Source: Clitoria ternatea
Lineage: Eukaryota > Streptophyta > Magnoliopsida > Fabales > Fabaceae
Reading direction: 5' to 3'
NCBI GenBank assembly: GCA_037962975.1
Contig: CM075669.1
Coordinates: 87,588,001-87,652,000, forward strand
Length of the DNA stretch: 64,000 nt
Part shown: one piece after another, positions 35,763-46,220 of the stretch
Position numbering within the stretch: the stretch's first letter is position 1
How the letters are laid out: each line of letters opens with the position of its first letter
Position numbers and translations under genes: made by a program
The notes under the pieces: generated by a model
What the model was told of the DNA's origin: nothing
The model's input: the letters and a program-made list of their open reading frames with translations, nothing else
Databases searched by the model: none

Positions 35763-36568
35763 TAAACTGGTCTGAACCGGGGTCTAGGATCCGGTGTGGG
35801 ACCAGCCACAAGAGTGCAGGTGTTTTAGGGTTTGTACACCGGTACAGTGGGTATCCAGTATTGTAATCCGGCCTCTCAGTGGGAGAAACCGGTCTTGTTG
35901 TCCTGGAGATCCTTCACACCAGTGTTTCGCGTTGAAGGGGGCGAAAGGTGGTGCCACCTGCGAAGATTCTCCGACGCTCAAGTTAGAAGAGTATATGAAA
36001 CTCAGTGAATACTCAAGCAATGCAATAGTAAGAATATGAGATAGAACAACGTAACCTTGCATGTGTATTGGAACATGATATTTATAGTTGAACGTAGGAA
36101 ATGAATCGTTAGATGCAAGTGGGCCCCTTGGTTCTGATAGTGTGTAGAGTGTGTCAATCAAGATGACTCAGTACTTAGAGTGTGTCAGGGGGGTAGTTCA
36201 ATTATCAGAGTACGATCCTGTGATAGGGATGGAGGATAACCACCTTTCCGCATATTTCGCTGACAATTGTACTTACTCTCTGAGGTAATTGACATAGACA
36301 CATTCCACTATGCAGGGTATCTTCACTGATAAGTTATAAGGAACTTTTATCTCATAGTGATCCTGAGGCAAACGGTTATACATTTCGTGGAAATGAGAAC
36401 GGATAAGGTATCCATCGTAGAGAGGACGGATGAATCATTTAATGAAGTGAGGACGGATACAGTGACAAAGGATGTCCGTTGCGGCACTGTCTTCCTGTGA
36501 CACCGGATGCTCCTTTAAGAGGTCACTCTGACGTCATAACTTTGGGGTCCGGTATCCAGACCAGATCA
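35763..36568 (-). mobile_element. Element D, 3' LTR (minus strand)
   Basis: This 806-bp LTR is nearly identical to 47377-48183. On the minus strand it begins TGATCTGGTCTGGATACC and ends ...AGACCAGTTTA; the 5' LTR has ATTCA at that end, so the terminal CA has mutated here. TTGTA flanks both outer ends (35758-35762, 48184-48188). A TATA-like TATAAATATC lies at 36078-36087. It contains several CCGGT-rich short repeats. Confidence 0.88.
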
Positions 36569-36585
36569 TTTGTCCCCTAGCTTAT
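36569..36585 (-). other. Polypurine tract of element D
   Basis: On the minus strand this reads 'ctaggggacaaa' immediately before the 3' LTR start TGATCTGG. A second copy of the same junction lies at about 40254-40355. Confidence 0.7.
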
Positions 36586-37088
36586 GTGAGGGACTGTTAG
36601 GTTGCTCATATGAGCTATTCAGTCTTTGAGAAGTCTGGATACCGGTGGGACACTCTCGAAGTTCCTTCTAAAAACTCTTTGACATATGCATGTTTGGTTT
36701 CTTACCAACGCATCCACTTTGTAGATTAAGTTACTGTTCTTCTGATGTCTTCACAGCGGATTCAGACAAGAATTCAGACAAGAGTTTTTGGAAATCGAAA
36801 CTCTTGGTATTCAAATAGTTGTTGGGGTGCATTAAATGCGTCTGAAATGATTGGACATTAAATGCCCTTTTTAACACGTGAACCATCATTACCCAAGAGT
36901 GTAACCGTCGATTGGGCTTATTGGGCCTGGATTTCAACTTCCACAGGCCCGTTTCATTCAAAACTTTCCTGAAGCATTACTACTTTCGCGCTTTAAGTTA
37001 TGAAACGAGGAAGTCGTTTGAATCCACAAAGTTGCGTTTTGAAATAAACGTCGTGACTCTTGGCTAAACACTGTGCCTCTTCGTTACC

Positions 37089-37095
37089 TATAAAA
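37089..37095 (+). promoter_or_regulatory. TATA box for the opposite-strand gene of element D
   Basis: CTATAAAAGG is a near-ideal plant TATA box on the + strand, 170 bp upstream of the ATG at 37265 and in the opposite direction to the element's gag-pol. The likely start site near 37120 would leave a leader of about 140 nt. Confidence 0.65.
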
Positions 37096-37264
37096 GGGTC
37101 ACTTAACGAATTTTGGAATTCACTTCTGTCATCAAGCTTAGTGAACCTCTGCTCAAATTTTTGAAGACTCCTTTGCTGCCTTTCCTCTTCACAAAGCTCT
37201 TCCTTTTTTCGGTAACCTCCCTATCCCTTTCCTCCATATTGTTTTAGTTTGTTTTGCTTTAACC

Positions 37265-38402
37265 ATGCGTCCTAGAACAAGCAGCACTGGTACCTCAAAC
37301 AGGGGGAGTCTGAGCTCTCGTGCCCCCTCTAGCCACCGTGGAGGAAGGATTCCAGTGAATCTTCCTGTGGTCAGGCCTCGTCGCTCAGAGAGGGTTGAAA
37401 CTTCCTCCTCGCGAGCGCCAGTTGTTCGGCGCCGCCCTGAGGATCCCCTTGACTCGAGGGCTACCAGCTGCTCTGACGATGGGTCAAGTAATGAAGGTTA
37501 CCTCTCTGATGATGTTGCCTTCTACCACAGTACACACGCGTTCCACCGTGCATCAGGTACCATGGAGATTCCGGGGTCTGGTAAAACTTTGATTCTGCGA
37601 ACTACTGAAGGGTGTGTCAACGTCGTAGCACACCAGCTAAACTGGGAAAAGCTGAATAGAGAAAAACTGTACTGCTGGGTTGAGGAGGAATTCTTAAACA
37701 TCCCCTCTCATCATGCAAATGAAGAGGGAAACCCAGTTACTCTCCGCTGCAGAATCTATTTTGATAAGAAGTATAAGGGACGCTTTCTCGTCCTTGCCCC
37801 CCGCCCAATGGAGAGGGTCTGCCACCGTGTCCCTGACGAGAGGTCGGTCTACATGTACGACTTCATCTTTCAAAACCTGGGAGTCCGCTTCCCCATGACG
37901 GAGTTTCAAATGGCCATCCTCCGCTTCCTTGACTGCGCCCCTACTCAACTGCATCCTAATCACTGGGGCTTAGTGCGCGCTCTCGAAATTCTGGGAGAGC
38001 ATTTTAACTTCACCGCCATTGTGGCCAAACTATTTTACTACTGCCAAGTGGTCCGCCATGCCAACAAGAAGGGCAGCCTTAGGTTCATAACACTCCGTTG
38101 TGACTCAAGGGTAGTAAACTTCAAGTCCTACACCGAATCCACTAAGGTGGATGGACGCTTCTTTAAACATTACTACACGCGGGTCTGAGTTCAATCGAAT
38201 AAGCCGGCCTTCTGGCTCAACAAGGAAGGGTTCACCAAATTCCCTATCAGTTGGTCGCACAAGCACTTTCTGCTGCTGAGCCGTGCTTACTACACTGAGG
38301 AGAGCGAACTTTCCTCTCATTCCGTCGAAGTATTGAGTGCCATGCAATCGGCCTCAAAAGTCCTCAAGGGGTTCTCTTGCAGGCTTCTTCTGGGGGATGC
38401 CG
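37265..38402 (+). pseudogene. Opposite-strand ORF of element D, Transposase_28-type (first exon)
   Basis: The first 307 codons are open. An Arg/Ser-rich N-terminus (residues 1-70) precedes a globular domain with FPMTEFQMAILRFLDCAPTQ and HPNHWGLVRALEIL (about residues 205-245). This is the signature of the plant 'putative gypsy-type transposon' family (Pfam Transposase_28, as I recall it). Such ORFs lie antisense between integrase and the 3' LTR in Tat-lineage elements; their function is unknown. A TGA at 38186-38188 interrupts it, but the frame continues (NKPAFWLNKEGF, then HKHFLLLSRAYY) to about 38402. An intron may follow, ending at ...ttattttgcag (38520). Confidence 0.8.
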
Positions 38403-38522
38403 CTGTCCGGCACACATACCTTTGTAATAACCATTCTTGAACTGTGGTTATGTTGTATATTCATTCCGCTCTTATTATTTTTCCTTCCATGTTTTAACTC
38501 AATTTTTCCTTATTTTGCAGAG

Positions 38523-39969
38523 TAAATAAAAAAAGTCTCTCCCGAGATGTTGTCCCTAAAATCCATGCTGGCGGATGGTAATTCTTCTTCTGAAGAAAAC
38601 AAAATTCAAGCCAAGAGGAATTCCACTAAGGCAGTGGCTCTAATAATTCCTCTTACCTCCGCTGTGGGGGACGAGGTCCGTCTCCTTGATGAGAAGGAAC
38701 CTGAGGGACAAACTAAGCCGCGAGGCAAGGTAATGAAGAGGCCGCCCCGGAGAAGAAAAAGAAGAAGAGACATCTGGTCAAGGCAACGGATGTGGAGAAG
38801 CCTTCTTTTGGTGACCCTGCAAAGAAACGCCAGAAGACTCTCGAGGAGTCTGGGCTGAAAAAAGACAAAGGGAAGAAACCCATCCTTGATTCTTCTGCTC
38901 CTCCTTCACACGCCACGTCCGAACCAGACTCCGAGAGCGGTCCTCCTCCAGTGATTGACCCTCCAAGTGAGTCTTTTCTCTCTCCTTATCTCTAGTTCCA
39001 GGGGTCCATGCCCCCCACTCTTCTGAAGGTGAGGTACTGTCTCCGCCCCTCTCTCCATGCTACCGAAGTTCGAGGCGCTTGCCAGGTCGGTCGCTGGCGG
39101 CTGGATGAGCTCTTCGGCCTCTTGGACTCCTTAAGCGACAAGGCAGACTACATGGAACAGGTTGAAAAACTTGAAGCCGACATCGCCTTAAAGGAGGCCT
39201 GGGCGGCCAAGCAAGCTGAGACTCACAGAGGGGTGAAGGCAGAATTGTCTAAGGCCAAGGAGACGCTGTAGAAGAAGACTGAAGAAATAAGCCAGCTCCA
39301 CTTCACCAATAAGTCCTTGGAGCGGCAGGTTACTGAGCTTTAGCAGTAGAATAAATCCATCCCCCTCCTTGAAGAAGAGCTTCAATTGGAGAAGAAGAAA
39401 TTGGCCAAGCTAGCTGACGATCTTGCAGCAATAGAGGCCAGCAATAATAAAAGCCTAGGAGAGTGGGAGGCCCTTTGGAAGGAAATGCAGACTCAGATTG
39501 AAGAGCTAAAGAAGGGGAGTGTGAGCACTGGGCCGTCGGAGGAAGAGTTTACCAAGCTTCAAAAGAAATTGGCTGCTTCTAAGGCCAAGGCTGCCAAAGC
39601 CTTGGAGATATGCAAGAACGTAGCTTTCGAATCCTTCGGCCTGGCACTTCGTCAAGTCTTTTATTGTAACCCCGACGTGAAGCTTGATTTGTACGGACTG
39701 GATCCATTCTATGAATTCCACGGAGGGAAGCTTGTCGAAGTGAAGAGTGACGGCTCGCACCAGGATCCTCCTGATACTCTTTATGAACTGCCTCCACTTC
39801 CGGAGGGTCAAAGCATGGAACCAACACTGACCACTCCTGGCCCTGAAAATGAAACACAAGGGGATGCCTAAGCTGGCCAAGAGAACAGAGCGGATGAGAC
39901 TCAAGCTGAGGGAGCTGAAGAGGAGAGAACGGAAGTGCCCACATCGGAGAACCAACCACCTGCTCTTTA
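38523..39969 (+). pseudogene. Opposite-strand ORF of element D, C-terminal coiled-coil part
   Basis: After a T-rich acceptor (...tgcag at 38520) the protein resumes in several frames. There is a charged linker with basic clusters (38547-38990), then a helical region rich in Glu, Lys, Leu and Ala (39140-39600, for example KLEADIALKEAWAAKQAE and LQKKLAASKAKAAKALEI) that looks like a coiled coil, then an acidic, Pro-rich tail ending near 39871-39969. Frameshifts lie near 38790 and 38990, with stops at 39269 and about 39342. The layout matches the family's usual N-terminal Transposase_28 domain plus C-terminal coiled coil. Poly(A)-type text follows at 39970-40080. Confidence 0.7.
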
Positions 39970-40253
39970 ATTTTATGCTTTTATTTATAGCTGTGTACTG
40001 GGATCAGCTCCAGTTTTGATGAACTATACTTATAAAACTTTTCTTCTCATCAATTAAACTCGTCTTCACTTCTCTTCTATCATTTGTAACAAGTATATAA
40101 TTGCCAAATAACTTAGACATATACGCTATACTTTTACTTCTTCATTCGTTGTACCTCCGCTTTGTTTAACTTTAACTTCTTGGAGATTAAGAAGGTTTAT
40201 TCAATCTCACAGATGTGGAATGGCAATATTCGTATTCAACCGCCCTATCTTTA
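39970..40253. other. Downstream region of the opposite-strand gene
   Basis: This AT-rich, T-rich DNA has several possible plant polyadenylation elements ('tttatttatag', 'aattaaact'). Nothing else is recognisable. Confidence 0.4.
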
Positions 40254-40355
40254 GAACCGGTATCCAGACCGGATATTATGTCCCCTAGCTTATATGAGGG
40301 ACTTATGAAGTGGCTCATATGAGCTATACAACTTGTGAGGGGTCTGGATGCTAGT
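40254..40355. repeat. Internal copy of element D's LTR start, polypurine tract and flank
   Basis: 'accggtatccagaccggat', 'atgtcccctagcttat' and 'gctcatatgagctat' recur here in the same order as at 36548-36650, where the 3' LTR edge and its polypurine tract lie. A third part, 'tctggatacc' versus 'tctggatgct', also matches. This is a partial duplication of the LTR junction inside the element. Confidence 0.8.
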
Positions 40356-40439
40356 ATAACCTGCAAAATTACACGTTATGTTTTTACCTTAGTAATACTT
40401 GTTAATCGTCAAACATTGGCACCAAGCGTTGCGAATCAA

Positions 40440-41165
40440 ACGGCTCTGAGCGAGCAATTCCGAGTGGAGGTTTGACGTTGAATGAACAACTTCGAGTGAA
40501 CATTTGATTCTAAATGACCGATTTAGAGTGAGCATTGACTCTGAGTGATCACTCCGAGTGAAATTGGTTCTGCTCGTATTACCTGAGAAGTTCCGAGTAA
40601 GACTTCCGAGTGGAAGTTCTCATATAGATCCTTCTAGGAGGAGGATTTCCGGGTGACCGTTCCCGTGTGAAGATTTCCGACTGATACTTCGACGGTGCTC
40701 AGTTTAATTCAGTTTAACCCTACGATCCGAGTCTTCATTTGGGTTGGAGATTTCCAAGTGCAGCTCTCCTGAGAAGGTGTCCCCGAGTGTGACATTTCTG
40801 AGCGGGGTAAATACCGAGTGAGATATTTCTAACCTCCACGTGATATGGTACCGAGTGAAGCATTTTCTGAGTGAAACACTTAGGGATAGAGAGAGGCTTC
40901 GACTTCGGATGAGTGCGTTTCGGGTAGAGACTTTCCCGACTAAAGAATTTACGAGTCTCGCGAGTGCGTTTCGAATTCCTGATTGAAACTTCAAAGTGAG
41001 ACTTTCTCAGCTTACAGGGATCACGAATCGGACTTCAATGAGATATTGTCGACTAAAGAATTTAAGATTCTCGTATCGAATTTGAAGTGTTTCTGAGTAA
41101 GGAATCCCAAGGGAGAATATTTCCGAGTAAGGAATTCCTAGGAATACTTCTGAGTGAATTCGATA
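40440..41165. repeat. CCGAGTG-rich non-coding block of element D
   Basis: There are about twenty copies of CCGAGTG or one-base variants in + orientation, at irregular 15-45 bp intervals, with no open frame. The motif is the same as in LTRs E, B' and C, although D belongs to another lineage. Confidence 0.75.
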
Positions 41166-41194
41166 ACGATTGATTCTTCAATAGCAACCGGCCA

Positions 41195-41640
41195 AGCCTA
41201 CAAGTTGTACTCGGAGTTCAGTTTAATCCTACAATCCGAGCCTTCACTCGGTGTGGGATTTTACCCACACACCATTTTTCTTCACGCGGTGTTGGATTTT
41301 ACCCATTCACCGGTCTTCGAATGGGGTTTGGTGCAGTCCTACAACCCATTTCCTGAGATTTGGTTTAATCCTACCACTCAGGTCTTCAATGGCGTTTGGT
41401 TTGATCCTACTAGCCGTATCTTCAATCGGTGTTGGATTTTACCCACTCACCATTCTTCACCGACGTTCGGCCAAACCTACTAGTTGTACTCGGAGTTCGG
41501 TTTAATCCTACAATCCGAGCCTTCACCGGTGTTCAGCCAAACTTACTAATCGTACCCAAAGTTCGGTTTAATCCTACAATTTGGGTCTTCAAATGGGGTT
41601 CGGTTTAATCCTACAACCCATTTCACCCCTCGAGGAGTTA
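41195..41640. repeat. Tandem repeats in the 3' region of element D
   Basis: About ten diverged units alternate between two forms: 'gttcggtttaatcctacaa' plus 'tccgagccttc', and 'ggtgttggattttacccac' plus 'caccattcttc'. The unit length is roughly 40-50 bp. The block lies between the opposite-strand gene and integrase, the usual place for tandem repeats in Tat-type elements. Confidence 0.8.
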
Positions 41641-41892
41641 CATCGTCAATACACAGAATGGGTGATTGAGATCATCCGTCCTGAGGGTCTTTAAACGTGA
41701 CAACTTATAACTATAAATCACAACATATAAATGAAAGGGTGAGAGTGAGAGAGTCATGAATTGAATTTTTATTAATTTGAATATATATTACAAAGGAAGC
41801 ATAGTTGGGGTCATGCCTCGTTAAAACCTTCTTGAGAAAACCCAATGGGAAAAAACTCAAGTAAGGAAAAAGAGTACATGTCGTCTTACCAA

Positions 41893-42733
41893 CTAGCTGT
41901 AATAAATACGTAAGTTCTGAGTGTTCCACTTGTTGCGAATTGGGGTTCCATCGAGCTCCTCGAGCCGGTATGATCCCTTTCGTGTCACTTCAGAAACTCT
42001 GTAAGGGGCTTCCCATGTTGGTGCCAGCTTCCCTTGATAAGCAAATTTATTCCCCACACTCGCCTTCCTCAGAACAAGGTCTCCAGTGTTAAACGCTCTA
42101 TATTGGACACGCTTGTTGTACCGGAGAGCTGCCTTCACTTTTATTGCCTGGTCTCTGATAAAGGCTCCCTCTCTCAACTCATGGAGAACGTCCAACTCTG
42201 ATGCCAGGTTAGCGTTATTATCTTCCGCTGAAAAATATTCCACCCGGGCTGATCTGGTTTGTAGCTCTACTAGGATCATCGCCTCGACCCCATAAGTCAG
42301 CCAATATGGGGATTCATTAGTGGAAGAGTGTAGTGTAGTACGATATGCCCACAGAACATGACATAGCTGATCAGTCCATCCTCCCTTCGCTTCTCCAAGA
42401 CGCTTCTTCAACCCCTTTAGCACTTCTCGATTGGCTACTTCTGCTTGGCCGTTTGTCTGGGGGTGCTCAACAGATGAAAATATTTGGACTATCCCCAATC
42501 CTTCGAGCAAGTCTGTGAACTTCTTATCTGTGAATTGGGTGCCATTGTCAGTCACAATCCACCCTGGGACACCGAATCGAGCTATGATGTTTTCATATAC
42601 AAAGCGCCTTGTCCGCGCAGAGGTGATATGTACTACTGGCTCAGCCTCGATCCACTTAGTAAAGTAGTCAACCCCCACGATCAAATATTTAATGCCTCCT
42701 AGAGTAGTAGGGAACGGACCCAGGATATCAAGG
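41893..42733 (-). pseudogene. Integrase core and C-terminus of element D
   Basis: The catalytic core shows GVDYFTKWIEA, VTDNGTQF and NGQAEVANREVLKGLKK, so both aspartates and the glutamate of the DDE triad are present. The C-terminal part (RAFNTGDLVLRK ... GTPIRNKWNTQNLRIYY) ends at 41893 with no chromodomain, as expected for the Tat lineage. The 263-codon frame 41893-42684 is open. Upstream it is cut from the zinc-binding part by a stop near 42736, so the polyprotein is broken. Confidence 0.9.
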
Positions 42734-42735
42734 CC

Positions 42736-44127
42736 CTACTGGTAGAACGGCCAAGGCACAGTGGAAAATCTCTGGCAAGCATCGCATTTTTTAACAAAAT
42801 CAGCTGAGTCTTGCTTCACCGTGGGCCACCAATATCCAGCCCTAAGGACTTTTCTCATTAAACTCCTGCCCCCAGCATGGTGCCCACACTGCCCCTCGTG
42901 TACTTCCTCCAACACTCCTTGTACTTCATCTTCTCTCAAACAAAGGAGGTATGGGACTGAGAATCCTCTTTTGTATAGAACTCCATCGACCATGGTGAAG
43001 TATGGCAGTTCCCTTTTCACTCGCTTTCTTTCTTTCTCATCAGTAGGGAGCTGTCCGTCCGCCAGATAATGGATGTAGGGGATGACCCAAGAATTCTCGT
43101 AAGGGTAATTGACCATTATAGCATTTAGAGATAGGAACAGAGGTATGCTAGGTGACATCAGCGTGCTCTGAACCACAGTCATGGTACTGCCAGGCTGTTT
43201 TGTGCTTGCAAGCCTTGATAAGATATCCGCTCTGGTGTTCTCCTCTCTTGGCACATGCTTAAATTCCAGCACATCGAATCTCCCCTTCAGTTCATTCACA
43301 TAATTCAAGTACAGTTGAAGTTGTGGCTCTCTGACCTGATATTCTCCCTGGATTTGTGAAATCACCAGCTGTGAATCGCTGCATAATGTTACTTCTGACG
43401 CTCCGATGTCAATTGCCGCTCGGAGGCCGGCCAGGCATGCCTCATACTCAGCTTGATTATTGGAGGTATTGAAATTGAATCGGAGGGAAATTTCCAAATG
43501 CACACCGTCATTATTTTCCACTACAACACCGGCTCCACAACCTTTACTGTTTGACGACCCATCAACATAAATGGTCCAATGCGCTCGAGGTGTGGCTGGA
43601 TCCGCCCCGGTCATTTCCACCACAAAATGTGCCAAAACCTGGGCTTTAATAGCTCCTTGAGGCTCATAAGAAATTTCAAACTCAGAAAGCTCGATGGACC
43701 ACTTAATCATCCTTCCAGCGAGGTCTGGCTTACTGAGCACTGAACGGAGAGGTAGATCCATTCTCACAAGTACTGGATGCGCGTGAAAATACGACCTCAA
43801 CCGTCGTGAAGCCCACACAACTGCTAGAGCGGCCTTCTCTATCTTTTGATATCTGCTCTCAGCCCCCTGGAATGTTTTGCTGGTGAAGTACACTGGCCTC
43901 TGTCCCTCTGAAGTTTCTTTGACCAAAGCCAGGCCTAAGGCCTCATCAGAAATAGCCAAATACAGAACTAGAGTCTCACCAGGGTCAGGCTTTACCAGTA
44001 TTGGTGGACTTGAAAGCACGGCCTTAAGCTGCTGGAAAGCTTGCTCTTGCTCCTCTCCCCATTCGAAATTCTTGTGCTTCTTCAACGCCTTATACAGAGG
44101 AAGGGATATATGTGCCATTTTGGGCAT
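42736..44127 (-). pseudogene. Element D pol: connection, gRNase H, archaeal-type RNase H, integrase zinc domain
   Basis: The 463-codon open segment starts in the RT thumb (MAHISLPLYKALKK). It contains a worn gypsy RNase H (LVLYLAISDEALGLALVKE, where the usual Asp is displaced) followed by a second RNase H. The second has WTIYVDGSSNSKGCGAGVV, NNQAEYEACLAGLRAA and LCSDSQLVISQI, the Asp/Glu/Asp pattern of the plant/archaeal-type RNase H. Next comes the integrase zinc domain (HEGQCGHHAGGRSLMRK ... CDACQRF, an HHCC pattern). A dual RNase H is diagnostic of Tat-lineage Ty3/gypsy elements. Confidence 0.9.
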
Positions 44128-44130
44128 GAA

Positions 44131-44751
44131 TCAGGCCAGAGCGGCTACCTTGCCATTCAACGATTGTACCTCCCTTAGGCTCTTGGGGCTTTGCATATCC
44201 ATTATTGCCTGACACTTACCAGGGTTGGCCTCGATGCCCCGCTGGGTCAACATGAATCCCAAGAACTTTCCTGCTAGAACGGCAAAAATGCACTTCAATG
44301 GGTTCAACCTCATATTGTATTGTCGCAGCCGAGTGAACACTTGGCGTAAATCGTCAATGTGATCCCCTCCAGCGGGAGTCTTTGCGATGATATCATCAAT
44401 ATACACCTCTACTAGCTTGGTGTGCATGCTTTCAAATACTTTGTTGATCATGCGCTGGTAGGTAGCATCGGCGTTCTTCAATCCAAACGGCATGACGGTG
44501 TAGTAGAAGACACCACGGTCATTGACAAAGGCCGTCTTTTCTTGATCTCCTTCCCACATCGGAATCTGATTGTACCCTGAATAAGCATCCATGAAACTAA
44601 GGTACTGATAACCAGATGAGTCATCTACCATTCGATCAATGTTTGGGAGGGGATACAGATCTTTGGGGCAACATCGGTTGAGATCTACGTAATCCGTGCA
44701 CATCCTCCATTTGCCATTGGCTTTCTACACCATCACAATGTTGGAAAGCCA
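44131..44751 (-). pseudogene. Reverse transcriptase palm of element D
   Basis: It shows MCTDYVDLNRCCPKD, motif A FMDAYSGYNQI, MPFGLKNADATYQRMIN and the catalytic box VYIDDIIAKT. Stops separate it from the upstream part (44752-44760) and from the thumb (44128-44130). The motifs are intact but the frame is not continuous. Confidence 0.88.
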
Positions 44752-44754
44752 AGA

Positions 44755-46200
44755 TTAATAGCGAATCTCCTTTATAAAACCAGCCTTCAACAATTCCTCT
44801 GTTTGCTCACACGCTGCCTTCTGCTTCTTCGATCCCAACCTCCTCTTCTTCTGGGCCACCGGTCTCGTTTCTGGGTAAACAGCGAGTTTGTGGCAACAGA
44901 AATCAAGGTCCATCCCAGGCATGTCTGCTGTAGTCCATGCAAAAAGGTCTTTAAACTCCTGCAAGAGAGCCAACAAGCGCTGCTCCATGCCTGACTCCAG
45001 GTTATCATTAATGTGCGTGACCTTCTCTGGGGAATCCCCTAAGATGACATCCCTAGAATCACCATCCGGTGTAGGATTTGAGGGGTTAAGAGGGTCGATC
45101 TTCAATTCTGCCCTGGGGTCCAAGTCAATCAGACTGACAGACCCAACCGCTGTTCTTCCGTCATTCAGCTTCCTCTTCTTATTGAACGCTTCCAACTTAA
45201 CCATATTGAGGCTCAGATTATAACAGTATCGAGCCATCTCTTGATCTCCGTGTAGAGAGGACACGCCGTTGTCCTTGTCAATGAATTTGATTAGGAGGTG
45301 AGGAGTGGACACAATTGCTTCCATTGCGTTCAAGGTAGTGCGGCCTATGATCCCGTTGTAAGGGGACTCCACATCGATCACTAGAATTCTCGATTTCACC
45401 GTTCTTGCGCCAGGTTCACCTTCAAAAGAAATAAGGGTATCAAGGTACCCTTTGGTAGGTTGCTTCGCCCCGTTAAAAGCCGTGAGTTCTTGCGTATACG
45501 GCTGTAAATCTGCATCATTAAAACTCATTCTTTTGAAACAGTTATAAAAAACTACATTGCAAGAACTTCCCTGATCGACGAGGATCCTCTTCACATCTTT
45601 ATTAGCAATGACAACAATGATCACCACTGCGTCGTCTCCTCCTGGGATCGTCGGGCCGAAGTCATCATCAGTGAACGACACCGCCGGAGCTGCCACACCG
45701 TCCCTGAAAGGGCGGTTATCTCTAGGTTTGCCCTGTATTGACAAAATCATCCGGTGGTGATTTTTCCTGGCTGTGATTAATGCTCCTCCTCCTGCAAACC
45801 CTCCAGCAATCATCTCAATCACTTCACGCCTACCTTGCCTCTGCTGCTGAGGCATGCTGTCTTGCTGGGCTCCTCCAGCGATCACCACTCCTTTTTTCTT
45901 TTCAGCCGCAGTAAACCTTCTAACTGGGTTATGACTATTGTCACCCTCATCATCTGGATCTCTCCCCCTCTTATCCATCCTGTCAGGCTCATCTAAGGAT
46001 TTTTCTCTGAACAGATATTGCTTCAGCTTTCCCTCTGTAATGAGGGTCTCCACTGTATTCTTCAACGCTTTACACTCGTCTGTGTGGTGACCCATCTGTT
46101 CATGAAAGGCGCAATATTTATGTGGGTTCCTAGGTCTTTTGACTGGGGGTGGCTTCCTTATACCAAAGACACTGAGCGTTGGCCAGCCAACCTCCCTCAA
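44755..46200 (-). pseudogene. Element D: gag zinc finger, protease and RT fingers
   Basis: This is a 481-codon open segment. Near residue 28 is KYCAFHEQMGHHTDECKALK, the Tat-type single zinc motif. The protease follows around residues 200-300 with ILVDQGSSCNVVFYN (DQG in place of the usual D-S/T-G) and YNGIIGRTTLNAM. The C-terminal part (LLALLQEFKDLFAWT to ELLKAGFIKEIRY) is the start of reverse transcriptase. It stops just before the RT palm. The unusual protease active site may reflect decay. Confidence 0.85.
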
Positions 46201-46220
46201 GATTTAGGAATGCCTGGTGT

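Noticed and set aside
38713..39959. Minus-strand open frames of up to 149 codons within element D
   Set aside because: They are antisense shadows of the coiled-coil part of the + strand gene, with no known domain.
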